Of a stretch of 45,629 nt of DNA, positions 1 through 9,241 are shown piece after piece. The notes under the pieces are model-generated. The model searched no databases and was not told the DNA's origin. It saw nothing but the letters and a program-made list of their open reading frames with translations. Location of the stretch: contig NZ_JAIEMO010000042.1 in the NCBI RefSeq assembly GCF_019752095.1, positions 1 through 45,629 of the forward strand. Direction: 5' to 3'. The stretch comes from Nitrosomonas sp. GTDB taxonomy: Bacteria > Pseudomonadota > Gammaproteobacteria > Burkholderiales > Nitrosomonadaceae. How positions within the stretch are numbered: position 1 is the stretch's first letter; each line of letters starts with the position of its first letter. Position numbers and translations under genes: made by a program.

Positions 1-299
1 CAGGGATATCCTTTTACATTGCGCAGATACAGGAAGCATAAACCAAAGCCCCAGTTTCTCCGATTGTGTGTCAGCCGTAGCAGCAAATCAGCGATGGTAC
101 GATTATCATCGCTGAGCCTAGCTCGATAGCGGTAGCAGTTTTCACTGATATCATAGGTCTTACAGGCCAAACGGATACGGATCTTTCTTTGCTTAACTGC
201 CTGTTTGGCCATATCGCGCCGATCAGGTGCAGGTTCGCTTGACTCCGCCTGTTTGAGAATCGCCTTGATCTGGCTATCACTGAATCTCGATTATTTCAT
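1..299 (-). pseudogene. IS3-family (IS407/IS51-type) transposase remnant, truncated by window edge
   Basis: Read on the minus strand from an ATG at 299, the frame gives the start of an IS3-family OrfA (SRFSDSQIKAILKQAE). With no frame change it then passes into OrfB-like sequence: RLACKTYDISENCYRYRARL, then LLRLTHNRRNWGFGLCFLYL. Codon 3 is TAA (291-293), where intact relatives have a lysine codon (MKKSRF). The middle of OrfA, which should carry the helix-turn-helix, is missing, so OrfA and OrfB are fused by an internal deletion. The element runs off the left edge, so the catalytic DDE part is not visible. I saw no terminal inverted repeat to its right. It is a dead copy on this evidence. Confidence 0.8.
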
Positions 300-402
300 T
301 GCAGAACCTACTGTTTATTCATTACAAGAAGATTCTACTTTTGATCTCCGTTATTTTTCGGGGGGGCTACCGGACGACCTTCATCGTGGTAACAATCAAT
401 AA

Positions 403-419
403 ACCAAGCTTTGCTTGGT
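403..419. other. Small perfect hairpin, possible weak terminator
   Basis: ACCAAGC-TTT-GCTTGGT forms a 7-bp stem with a 3-nt loop. No T-run follows on either strand, so termination would be weak at best. Confidence 0.35.
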
Positions 420-539
420 GCCGAGAATGCTGTACATAACACACAAAATAGACTTAATTCTGATCAATCGCTAAAAACATGTCAAAAAAGTGAACATAAA
501 AAGACTGCAAAACTACTAGGTTATGCTGCTGATTTACCC

Positions 540-556
540 AGGAGTTTTATAGGACA
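540..556 (+). repeat. 17-bp direct repeat, copy 1
   Basis: AGGAGTTTTATAGGACA; it matches 842-858 at 16 of 17 positions. The copies start 302 bp apart, both in non-coding DNA upstream of the PEP-CTERM gene. Confidence 0.6.
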
Positions 557-841
557 AGTTGACTAGTAATTTAGTATCAATTGCGATAAATCTCCCATTC
601 CCTGTGTTTATTAGAACAAAGGTAATTGACCTTTCTTTTACTACTATGGTGCACCCGATATGCGAAGTAATTATTAAAAATTGATGCGTAATATCAATAT
701 AATGAATTATTTTGTGGTGATGTTTGTTTCTGTTTCGAACATGAAAAGGTGTGCGGTGATCGAGAATTAAAAAGAATAATGATCAGCTGATAAAAAATTT
801 GAAACTGTATCAAACACGCAGTGATTAGCTCAATTTGACTT

Positions 842-858
842 AGGACTTTTATAGGACA
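842..858 (+). repeat. 17-bp direct repeat, copy 2
   Basis: AGGACTTTTATAGGACA, the second copy of the motif at 540. This copy extends into a short inverted repeat (ATAGG at 851-855, CCTAT at 863-867) that copy 1 lacks. Confidence 0.6.
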
Positions 859-1092
859 TTTCCCTATTTCTTGCAGTATGTTTTCAGGATACTCGTCTCT
901 ATTCTCAGCTGAATATTGAGCCTACTATATCTGCGTGGGTGATTCTGATTAAGTCTTTCGAAGAGTTCGAAGCGAACGGTAACTTATTACGCTTGCTGTG
1001 AGATTCTCCAACCATAAATATAATCGGCTTATTCAAAGTTTCCTTAATGTGTTTTGCAATTTTTATTAACAATTAGTTTTTGGGGCAATACA

Positions 1093-1740
1093 ATGAAAAA
1101 TTCTTTACGATTATTAACAGTGTCTATGATTCTTTGGTCTGGTCTGTTTTCGATAGCCCATGTAAAAGCGGCTTCGACTTCATATGCAGATGCAGGGGCA
1201 CCTGTTCAGAATACTTACACCTTCACAGCAACAACAACCGGTTATATCGGTGCTTACTTCCAATCAAGCTCAGCATCTTATACCAATACTTTATCATTAC
1301 TCGTAAATGGAGTAGTTACACCAGAGTCATCTCTAGGTGTTTTAAATAATCAAACTTCAAGTGTGGGCGATTTTGTTAATCTTGGTTACGTCAATGCAGG
1401 GGATGTTCTTACATTCCAACTAAATGTTCTAGATACTGGGAATGTTTGGAACTCCAATTCCGCATCTAATGCTGATGGAATGAATCACATTTACTCAGCC
1501 GGTTTTTCTGGAGATGAAATTCTTGGCATTCCCGCTGGTACCTATGTGGGATTTGAAGACTTATATGGCGGCGGAGATCTTGATTATAATGATCAAGCAT
1601 TTGTATTTACAAACATTAATGCGTCGTCATTGTTGGCTGAGAACATAAGTCCAGTACCTGAGCCAGAAACTTATGCCTTGTTGTTGGTAGGATTAGGGTT
1701 GATAGCTTTTGCGGCGCGATCTAGAAAGATTAGCGCATAG
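1093..1740 (+). CDS. PEP-CTERM sorted exoprotein with DUF4114 domain
   Basis: This 215-aa protein has an N-terminal signal peptide (MKNSLRLLTVSMILWSGLF, likely cut after HVKA). The body contains a DUF4114-type block near the C-terminal third (GFEDLYGGGDLDYNDQAFVF), an acidic loop that resembles a calcium-binding site. It ends in a textbook PEP-CTERM anchor: PEPETYALLLVGLGLIAFAA followed by a basic tail RSRK. Proteins of this class are exported, cut by an exosortase and usually tied to exopolysaccharide or biofilm matrix. The upstream TTG at 1054 in the same frame is rejected because it would put a non-signal extension before a good signal peptide. No exosortase gene lies in the window. A hairpin cluster follows the stop. 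Confidence 0.88.
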   Translation: MKNSLRLLTVSMILWSGLFSIAHVKAASTSYADAGAPVQNTYTFTATTTGYIGAYFQSSSASYTNTLSLLVNGVVTPESSLGVLNNQTSSVGDFVNLGYVNAGDVLTFQLNVLDTGNVWNSNSASNADGMNHIYSAGFSGDEILGIPAGTYVGFEDLYGGGDLDYNDQAFVFTNINASSLLAENISPVPEPETYALLLVGLGLIAFAARSRKISA

Positions 1741-1791
1741 TAAACTGGAGGCATACATTTTTCCTGTTTAATCTCTTCCGGGTTTAATTCC

Positions 1792-1869
1792 TCGCCCCTT
1801 GGGGCGAAGGCTGGTTGAAAACCAGCAGTCTGAAGAGCGCTTTTAATACCTCGCTGCTTGCGGCGGGGT
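1792..1869 (+). terminator. Cluster of three hairpins, terminator and intergenic repeat-like
   Basis: There are three successive stem-loops. TCGCCCC-TT-GGGGCGA lies at 1792-1807. CTGGTT-gaa-AACCAG lies at 1811-1825. ACCTCGCTGC (1848-1857) pairs with GCGGCGGGGT (1860-1869) through ten pairs, two of them G-U. The last is followed by GCTTTATT, so it can act as a terminator for the PEP-CTERM gene. The GC-rich arms in AT-rich DNA look like a dispersed intergenic repeat rather than a simple terminator. Confidence 0.55.
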
Positions 1870-2055
1870 GCTTTATTGCGCTATTTACGGAATCAATGAG
1901 GAAATAGGGCCAGTTTACATTTGAAACTTATGCCCTAGTGCTTAATGTTCTTTCTTGCGACAGATTCTGATGCAAATGAGGGATGTGTACACAAGAATTT
2001 TACGTAGCAAATGTATCGGATATCCATTAAATCGGTTTTCTCATCTGAATTTTTA

Positions 2056-2084
2056 TTCATATCGCTGCTCTAAAAAATTATAAT
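2056..2084 (+). promoter_or_regulatory. Candidate sigma-70 promoter of the dioxygenase gene
   Basis: TTCATA (2056-2061), a 17-bp spacer, then a perfect TATAAT (2079-2084). The start codon of the next gene is 31 bp further on. The -35 matches the consensus at four of six positions. Confidence 0.45.
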
Positions 2085-2114
2085 AGAATTCATAAAGCGG
2101 TCGAGTCATTCAGC

Positions 2115-3730
<1,616 letters not shown>

Positions 3731-3746
3731 TTATTGAATCTTAGAC

Positions 3747-3764
3747 TCAACAACTGCTTGTTGA
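3747..3764. other. Hairpin between trxB and the Smr gene
   Basis: TCAACAA-CTGC-TTGTTGA forms a 7-bp stem with a 4-nt loop and no T-tract. It ends 9 bp before the ATG at 3774, so it sits in the ribosome-binding region of the next gene and may affect its translation rather than end transcription. Confidence 0.35.
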
Positions 3765-3773
3765 CGAAACTAG

Positions 3774-4322
3774 ATGCCTAAAAAAGATTCTGTTGTGGAT
3801 GAGGATGAAATATCGCTGTTTCAGGCAGCAATGAGTGATGTGGCGCGATTGCCAGCCTCAGATAAAATAATTTCCGGCGGCATTAAAACTTCACCGTTTC
3901 CACGCAAAAATAAGAGTCAGGAAAATGCAACGTTAGAAGATGCGCTAACAGACTATGTTTTCGTTGAAATCGAAGCGGGAGATGGGTGGTCTTTTGTGCG
4001 GCCGGGCATGTCGCATCAAACCTTGCGACGTTTGCGGCGCGGTTACTGGAGGATTCAGGATAGTCTCGACTTACATGGATATACGCGTGATGAAGCCAGA
4101 CAGGAATTAGGTGATTTTCTGGGTATCTGTGTACAACAAAAATTTCGTTGTGTTCGTGTCATTCACGGTAAGGGATTGAGTTCCAGAAACCGTGAGCCAG
4201 TTTTAAAAACGAGAGTTGGAAATTGGCTGATGCAGCGTTCAGATGTATTGGCTTTTTGCCAATCAAGACCGGAAGACGGAGGAGGAGGCGCTATCCTCAT
4301 TTTGCTCAAATCTAAAGTATAA
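3774..4322 (+). CDS. Smr/MutS2-type domain protein
   Basis: This 182-aa protein has a charged N-terminal half of unclear fold and a C-terminal Smr domain from about residue 95. LDLHG (98-102) and HGKG (131-134) are the two hallmark motifs, and the domain ends in GGGGAILILL. Stand-alone Smr proteins are DNA or RNA endonuclease-like; the E. coli SmrA/SmrB class includes a nuclease that rescues collided ribosomes. Length and layout fit that class. It is 43 bp after trxB and ends 21 bp before the convergent DksA-like gene. Confidence 0.85.
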   Translation: MPKKDSVVDEDEISLFQAAMSDVARLPASDKIISGGIKTSPFPRKNKSQENATLEDALTDYVFVEIEAGDGWSFVRPGMSHQTLRRLRRGYWRIQDSLDLHGYTRDEARQELGDFLGICVQQKFRCVRVIHGKGLSSRNREPVLKTRVGNWLMQRSDVLAFCQSRPEDGGGGAILILLKSKV

Positions 4323-4342
4323 ACTGGTAAAGTATTTAACAA

Positions 4343-4714
4343 TTATAATGAAGGATTTGACTCTTGCGGAAAAGCCTTTTCGTATTGAACTTGACACTGA
4401 ATGCAACGTTGTGCGGATGGATATACTAGCAATCGCTCAAACCCGATCTCGTTACCACAATCGATACAGTCACCGAATTCTAGTTCGCTTAGATACTTCA
4501 TCGACATCTCCAGTTCGCGCATTTCGTTGATTTGCCGGTCGACTAATGCCGTATCAATGTCGTCCGGTATATTGTTTACATACTCTGCTAGCTCAGCATC
4601 ACTGATATCTTGAGTGTGTGCAAGCTCGTTACGTATTTCTTTTTGTAGACCTAGATAACGCTTATGTAACGCAGCTTTCAACTGGATTAATTGCTCTTCA
4701 CTAAAATTTGCCAT
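4343..4714 (-). CDS. TraR/DksA-family zinc-finger protein
   Basis: This 123-aa protein has an N-terminal helical region (about 5-80) and a C-terminal four-cysteine zinc finger: Cys83, Cys86, Cys104, Cys107 (CIDCGNEIGFERL then RCIQC). DksA-family proteins bind the secondary channel of RNA polymerase and alter initiation, often with ppGpp. At 123 aa it is shorter than E. coli DksA (151 aa). The helical part carries DDIDTA (51-56), which could be the acidic coiled-coil tip. It is likely a DksA paralogue rather than the housekeeping DksA. Confidence 0.85.
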   Translation of the reverse strand: MANFSEEQLIQLKAALHKRYLGLQKEIRNELAHTQDISDAELAEYVNNIPDDIDTALVDRQINEMRELEMSMKYLSELEFGDCIDCGNEIGFERLLVYPSAQRCIQCQVQYEKAFPQESNPSL

Positions 4715-4738
4715 TCTGCCTCCATTTCTTGTTATGCC

Positions 4739-4760
4739 TTACATGTTGTCTGAGATGTAA
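4739..4760. promoter_or_regulatory. Inverted repeat upstream of the DksA-like gene
   Basis: TTACAT-N10-ATGTAA, a 6-bp dyad 25 bp before the minus-strand start at 4714. Placement fits an operator or promoter element. Nothing further supports it. Confidence 0.25.
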
Positions 4761-4817
4761 TTTCTAATCTTTGATGAAAATCAAAAGAGTGTAAATCTAT
4801 AGACAGTGTACTATGCC

Positions 4818-5351
4818 CTATATTGCTTGCAACTGTTTCAAATCTGCAATTACCTCGGAAGAATTGCGTGCTGCACTAGCCGATAAATACATGCGTGCAA
4901 TTTTTCCGTGTGGATCGATCAAAAATGTATTGCGCTTGGCAAACTTGATAATGCCCAGATTGATTAGCGAATGATATCGAGTGGCCGTTTCTGTAGTGGT
5001 GTCCGCCAATAGAGAAAATTGCAGATGAAATTTTTTAGAAAATTCAGCATGACTATTTGTGTCGTCCACACTTACACCAATCACTTCGGCGCCCAAGTCA
5101 GTTAACTGCTGAAGGTCATCACGAAAAGAGCAAGCCTGCTTGGTGCACCCGGGCGTGTCGTCTTTCGGATAAAAATATAACGCCAGCCATTTACCATGGA
5201 AATCTGCCAAAGTATGTATTTCCCCAGATTGATCCGTCAGGCTGAATTCAGGTGCAGGCTGACCCAGCTTTAGTGCTTTTTTAGTTGTGGAAAAAAACCA
5301 GAACATGAATCCCACTGTGATTATCGACAAGATAATAGCTAACCATTCCAT
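4818..5351 (-). CDS. Membrane-anchored peroxiredoxin, BCP/PrxQ type
   Basis: This 177-aa protein is a thiol peroxidase that reduces hydrogen peroxide and organic peroxides. The peroxidatic Cys69 lies in DDTPGCTKQACSF, with Cys74 five residues on, the spacing of the PrxQ/Bcp class. Unlike ordinary cytoplasmic Bcp (about 155 aa), it begins with a hydrophobic segment (residues 4-20), so it is likely tethered to the inner membrane. Whether the domain faces cytoplasm or periplasm is not clear; the segment is followed by TTKKALK, which favours a cytoplasmic domain. It lies 15 bp after the MFS pseudogene. Confidence 0.85.
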   Translation of the reverse strand: MEWLAIILSIITVGFMFWFFSTTKKALKLGQPAPEFSLTDQSGEIHTLADFHGKWLALYFYPKDDTPGCTKQACSFRDDLQQLTDLGAEVIGVSVDDTNSHAEFSKKFHLQFSLLADTTTETATRYHSLINLGIIKFAKRNTFLIDPHGKIARMYLSASAARNSSEVIADLKQLQAI

Positions 5352-5366
5352 GATACTTATCCATCC

Positions 5367-5935
5367 TCATTTGTTATATTTATGCCGCGCAGGCCAAGCC
5401 CACAATCGTAGCCATGCTATGGCTAGTAACGCCAATATGCTGGCAAATAAAAATGCTGCCGCCGCATTGTATACATGCCATATTATCCCAAACAATAATC
5501 CTGAAGGAATGGCGGCGATACCACTGATAAGATGATACCAGCCAAAAGCAGTGCCACGCTCATCGGGTGTTGCATAATCACTAATTAATGCACGTTCGGC
5601 ATCTTCTTTCATACCCATACATAAGCCATAACAAATACTTACTACCCATAATCCGATATTGGTTGTCACCTGGCTTATAGCCATAAACGGAATGGCAAGG
5701 GCTGACCAACCGATCAGAATCAAAGCGCCGCGGCCAAAATGATCCGCCAATTGCCTTCCCTGCGAGGAAGTAATGGCCTTAGCAAGATTAACTGCTGATC
5801 ACAACAGTAGCAATTTAATAACACTAACGCCTAATTCATGACCAAATAGTAAAATAAAAGTTTCAGAAGCAGCGTGCAAACGTGGAACACCATCAATACC
5901 AATAAATAATGCTGTGATATGTGCTGTGATATTGG
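5367..5935 (-). pseudogene. MFS transporter, 5'-truncated and interrupted by a stop
   Basis: The 3' part reads as a major facilitator: QLADHFGRGALILIGW is the loop 2/3 signature region, followed by further membrane helices and PDERGTAFGWYH. Translating upstream in the same frame continues the protein (ASETFILLFGHELGV) but meets TGA at 5799-5801, where LLLL*SAVNLAKA suggests a TGG-to-TGA change at a tryptophan. The frame reaches the IS3-family element at about 5935 and the N-terminal half is absent. Two lesions (truncation and nonsense codon) make a working transporter unlikely. The remnant abuts the peroxiredoxin gene. Confidence 0.8.
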
Positions 5936-6745
5936 AGTCCATGTAGTTAAGCAGCAGCTAGATTTGCATAGTATCGCTGGGTAAATTCTGCTGGTGATAG
6001 ATAGCCAAGTCTTTCTTGCTCACACTGTCGGTTATAAAAGATTTCTATGTATTCGGTAATTTCCTGAATTGCTTGTTGTCGTGTTTTGAATTTTCGATGA
6101 TACGCCAGTTCGGTTTTAAGTATTCCCCAGAAGCTTTCCATCGGGGCATTATCGTAGCAATCGCCTTTGCCACTCATGGAAGCGAGCATGCCAAATTGCT
6201 TCAATAGCTTCTGGTTATCATGTGCACAGTATTGGCTGTCGCGATCTGAGTGAGCAATGAGTCCTTTATCCGGATATTTTTTGGCTGTTGCACGAAACAG
6301 GGCTTGTATAACCAAGTCCTTTGTCATTCTCTCATTCATCGCATAACCGACCAGTTCTCCATTAAACAAATCTTTTACTCCAGCTAAATACAACCAACCC
6401 TCGTCTGTAGGGATATAGGTGATGTCACTGACCCACACTTTACCCGGTGCGTTAACAGAAAATTCCCGGTTCAGAATATTGGGTGCAATTGGCAAATTAT
6501 GTTTAGAATGGGTCGTTACTTTGAATTTCAGTTTTTGCTTACAACGCAAACCCAACTTCTTGCGCAATGCCCGAACACGGTATTGCGTGGTCTGTACACC
6601 GTAATCAGTTAATTCACTATGCAAGCGCATAGCGCTATAATTGCGACGTCGGGTATGGCGGTGTTTTACAATCATCTGGCAAATGCCACGAAAATCAATA
6701 TGGACGAAGGATTTGCCAAAATACTTGCGGATCAGTAACAGCTTG
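5936..6745 (-). mobile_element. 5'-truncated IS3-family insertion sequence
   Basis: The element carries only the OrfB transposase; no OrfA lies between it and the end of mutL, which stops at 6747. Boundaries are approximate: the right boundary (its 3' end) is set by the start of MFS-like coding sequence near TGGAGTCCATGTAG (5935-5948), and the left by the mutL stop. I could not identify a matching pair of terminal inverted repeats or a target duplication, as expected after a deletion that removed the 5' end. Confidence 0.65.
5947..6675 (-). CDS. IS3-family transposase OrfB, probably incomplete
   Basis: This 242-aa DDE integrase-type protein shows the catalytic triad: Asp in WVSDITYIPT, Asp in HSDRDSQY, Glu in NAPMESFWGILK. 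It ends with the IS3-family tail YNRQCEQERLGYLSPAEF. The usual HSDRGSQY has Asp in place of Gly here. The open frame continues upstream of the ATG to about 6745 (KLLLIRKYFGKSF...), but the typical N-terminal part of OrfB and all of OrfA are absent. Normal production by OrfA-OrfB frameshifting is therefore impossible, and transposition is unlikely. Confidence 0.8.
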   Translation of the reverse strand: MIVKHRHTRRRNYSAMRLHSELTDYGVQTTQYRVRALRKKLGLRCKQKLKFKVTTHSKHNLPIAPNILNREFSVNAPGKVWVSDITYIPTDEGWLYLAGVKDLFNGELVGYAMNERMTKDLVIQALFRATAKKYPDKGLIAHSDRDSQYCAHDNQKLLKQFGMLASMSGKGDCYDNAPMESFWGILKTELAYHRKFKTRQQAIQEITEYIEIFYNRQCEQERLGYLSPAEFTQRYYANLAAA

Positions 6746-6746
6746 T

Positions 6747-8540
6747 TTACTTTCCGCGCATAAACAACTTGTCCAGATCAGATAGGCTGGTTTCAAACCA
6801 AGTGGGTCTGCCGTGGTTGCATTGATCGGCGCGTTTGGTCATTTCCATTTCACGCAGTAAGGCATTCATTTCTTCAAGGGTCAGCTTGCGGTTGGCGCGA
6901 ATTGCGCCGTGGCAAGCCATCGTTGCTAGTATTTCATTGCGTTTGGCGGTTAGAATCTGACTGGCGCCGTATTCGCGGATTTCGTGCAGAATGTCGCGCG
7001 CAAGCTGTGCAATATCGGCATGTTGCAGTGTAGCTGGCACTGCGCGCACTGCCACAGTAGTTGGCGAAAGCACTGCGATCTCAAATCCCAGTTGATCCAG
7101 GATTGCTTGGTTTTCTTCGATCACGGTGACATCCAGCTGGTTGGCATAAAAGGTGACCGGAATGAGCAACGGTTGTCTCGGTATTTCGTGCTGATCAAGC
7201 GCTTGTTTGAGTTTTTCATACATAATCCGTTCATGTGCGGCATGCATGTCGACAACTATCAGTCCCCGCACGTTTTGCGCCAGAATGTAAATGCCGTGCA
7301 GTTGCCCCAACGCAAAACCGAGCGGATGGTTGTCTTGAGTTTCTTCCACTGTGATGGATTGATCAGTCCTTGCTGTCGGTATGACAGGAGTTAGGTTAGT
7401 CGGGACTGTAGGAATAGAACGAACTTCCGTGCTAAACAAAGTACCGTAAAAGCTGGCCGGTTGCGATACCATACCGGCTTGAGCTTGCCCAGTTTTTGGA
7501 TAAGCCGGATAAGATCGAGCGATTGGTGTTGGTTCTTTAGACTGTGACTCTGTTTGCGGTGAAGCCAGTGCTTTGTTGATTGCATGAAAAATAAATTGAT
7601 GCAGCGCACGCGGTTCGCGGAAACGCACTTCTGTTTTGGTCGGATGTACATTGACATCAACGCCTTCCGGATTAAGGTCAAGAAACAGAACGAAAGCCGG
7701 ATGCCGGTCCAGATGCAGCACATCCCGGTACGCTTCGCGCAGCGCATGCGAAATCAGCTTGTCGTTGACAAAACGATGGTTGACAAAGAAATACTGCGTA
7801 TCGCGCGATGAACGCGCATAAGCCGGTAACGCAACCATGCCGTGTAAATGCATCTCGGCTGACTGTTCGTCAACCCAGGCGGCAGTTTGTTTGAATTCTT
7901 CCCCTAACACCGCTGCAATTCTTTGCGCTGAATCGCCCGCACGTAAATGCCGCCGTGCTTTGCCATTATGTTGTAGAACGAATTCAATGCTCGCTTGCGA
8001 TAAGGCAATGCGCTTAAAGGTCTCGTCGCAATGCGCAAATTCGGTGGCTTCCGACTTCAGAAATTTGCGTCTAGCAGGAATATTAAAGTACAAATCATTG
8101 ACATCCAACGTAGTGCCCTGTGCCAATGACGAGGGCTTGGGCTGCGAGATTGTTTTGCCTTCTACCAGAATTTGCCAGGCATGGCTTTGCTCTGCGTGAC
8201 GGCTAGTCAAGGTCAACCGTGAAACCGCTGCAATACTAGCTAACGCTTCACCACGAAAGCCCAGGCTGGTGATCTGATGCAAATCTTCCAGCGTGCTGAT
8301 TTTGCTGGTGCTGTGGCGCATCAAGGCTAACTGCAATTCATCTTTGGCAATGCCAGCGCCGTCATCAGCGACGCGAATTTGCTTCACGCCGCCTTGCTGA
8401 AGTTGTACGGTAATTTTCCTAGCGCCCGCATCAACACTGTTTTCAAGAATTTCCTTAAGCGCAGCAGCTGGGCGTTCAATCACTTCACCAGCAGCGATTT
8501 GATTGATTAACAACTCGGGAAGCGGTTTAATCGTGGCCAT
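6747..8540 (-). CDS. mutL: DNA mismatch repair protein MutL
   Basis: This 597-aa GHKL ATPase couples mismatch recognition by MutS to strand removal. N-terminal ATPase motifs: ENSVDAGA (32-39), DDGAGI (59-64), GFRGEAL (94-100), HPTKTEVRF (299-307). A Pro/Thr/Ser-rich linker spans about 330-400. The C-terminal domain has DMHAAHERIMYE (431-442), CHGAIRANR (543-551) and CNHGRPT (574-580). These are the metal-site motifs of endonuclease-type MutL, with Met instead of Gln at position 2, as in Neisseria. The protein would thus nick DNA itself without MutH. The C-terminus is intact even though an IS remnant begins right after the stop; a downstream operon partner may have been lost. Confidence 0.95.
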   Translation of the reverse strand: MATIKPLPELLINQIAAGEVIERPAAALKEILENSVDAGARKITVQLQQGGVKQIRVADDGAGIAKDELQLALMRHSTSKISTLEDLHQITSLGFRGEALASIAAVSRLTLTSRHAEQSHAWQILVEGKTISQPKPSSLAQGTTLDVNDLYFNIPARRKFLKSEATEFAHCDETFKRIALSQASIEFVLQHNGKARRHLRAGDSAQRIAAVLGEEFKQTAAWVDEQSAEMHLHGMVALPAYARSSRDTQYFFVNHRFVNDKLISHALREAYRDVLHLDRHPAFVLFLDLNPEGVDVNVHPTKTEVRFREPRALHQFIFHAINKALASPQTESQSKEPTPIARSYPAYPKTGQAQAGMVSQPASFYGTLFSTEVRSIPTVPTNLTPVIPTARTDQSITVEETQDNHPLGFALGQLHGIYILAQNVRGLIVVDMHAAHERIMYEKLKQALDQHEIPRQPLLIPVTFYANQLDVTVIEENQAILDQLGFEIAVLSPTTVAVRAVPATLQHADIAQLARDILHEIREYGASQILTAKRNEILATMACHGAIRANRKLTLEEMNALLREMEMTKRADQCNHGRPTWFETSLSDLDKLFMRGK

Positions 8541-8633
8541 ATTCAGCAGGTGCTTTAAAAATTGTGATTATAATGCGTAACTGAGTATTCATTGTACTTT
8601 GGCAGAATCATTAACTGCATAAAATTGGGGGGA

Positions 8634-9239
8634 ATGATGTTAGCACTAGATCGATTAAAAACCCATGTTCCAGATGCCGTGCTTGATCAAGTTCCTGATT
8701 GTGCGGAAAAGTTTAATATCAATACATCCTTGCGCCTGGCACACTTTCTCGCGCAGTGTGCGCATGAAAGTGCGGAGTTTAAAGCACGAGAAGAAAATTT
8801 GAATTATTCTGCCGCAGGTCTGAAAACAGTATTCCCCAGGTATTTTCCGGGGAATTTAGCGGAAAATTATGCGCGTCAGCCAGAGAAAATAGCATCCCGA
8901 GTTTATGGCGGCAGAATAGGTAATGGCAACGAAGCCAGCAAGGAGGGATATAAATACCGCGGCAGAGGGTATATCCAGTTGACTGGCAAAGACAACTACA
9001 GTGCTTTTGCTAACAGTGTTAGCGATGATATTTTGGGCAATCCCGACTTGGTGGCATCGCAGTACCCTTTGTTGTCGGCGGCATGGTTCTGGGATACTCG
9101 GTCACTCAACGCATTGGCCGATGCAGGTGCCAGCGATGATGTGGTGACGAAAATAACCAAGAAAGTAAATGGTGGTCTCAATGGCTTGGAGGATCGCATC
9201 GAGCATTTTAAAAACTATTACGCTTTACTATTGGCTTGA
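8634..9239 (+). CDS. GH19 family chitinase/endolysin-like protein
   Basis: This 201-aa protein covers a single glycoside hydrolase 19 domain. AQCAHESAEF (about residues 39-48) holds the likely catalytic Glu, and RGRGYIQLTGKDNY is the family hallmark; SAAWFWDT follows. Such small domains occur in phage endolysins and prophage-derived or secreted lysozymes that cut peptidoglycan or chitin. It has no signal peptide, no holin beside it and no phage genes around it. ATG 8634 (or 8637) is chosen because the GGGGGGA just upstream is a plausible ribosome site; the ATG-less stretch to 8592 is not family sequence. A TATAAT at 8569-8574 could be its -10. Confidence 0.85.
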   Translation: MMLALDRLKTHVPDAVLDQVPDCAEKFNINTSLRLAHFLAQCAHESAEFKAREENLNYSAAGLKTVFPRYFPGNLAENYARQPEKIASRVYGGRIGNGNEASKEGYKYRGRGYIQLTGKDNYSAFANSVSDDILGNPDLVASQYPLLSAAWFWDTRSLNALADAGASDDVVTKITKKVNGGLNGLEDRIEHFKNYYALLLA

Positions 9240-9241
9240 GA

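Larger units (their letters stand above)
300..1092. other. AT-rich non-coding stretch
   Basis: No convincing gene was found on either strand. The stretch holds a small hairpin at 403-419, two copies of a 17-bp motif at 540-556 and 842-858, a perfect palindrome ATCAGCTGAT at 782-791, and a G7 tract near 360-366. A + strand frame at 205-402 crosses the transposase remnant and shows no protein-like features. The promoter of the PEP-CTERM gene at 1093 must lie in the right part, but I could not pick a clear -35/-10 pair, nor a sigma-54 TGGCAC-N5-TTGC site of the kind reported for some PEP-CTERM genes. Confidence 0.6.

Noticed and set aside
205..402. Short + strand frame with FDLRYFSGGLPDDLH tail
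   Set aside because: It crosses the transposase remnant antisense and has no recognisable domain or ribosome site.
782..791. Perfect palindrome ATCAGCTGAT
   Set aside because: A 10-bp palindrome in AT-rich DNA is expected by chance; no second site.
1054..1092. TTG start extending the PEP-CTERM protein by 13 residues
   Set aside because: It would place non-signal sequence before a good signal peptide; ATG 1093 fits the family.
840..1092. Search for a sigma-54 (PrsK/PrsR-type) promoter before the PEP-CTERM gene
   Set aside because: No TGGCAC-N5-TTGC-like sequence was seen.
5936..6745. Terminal inverted repeats and target duplication of the IS3 element
   Set aside because: TGGAGTCCA near 5935 is suggestive of one end, but no matching left end is present before mutL, so exact ends cannot be stated.
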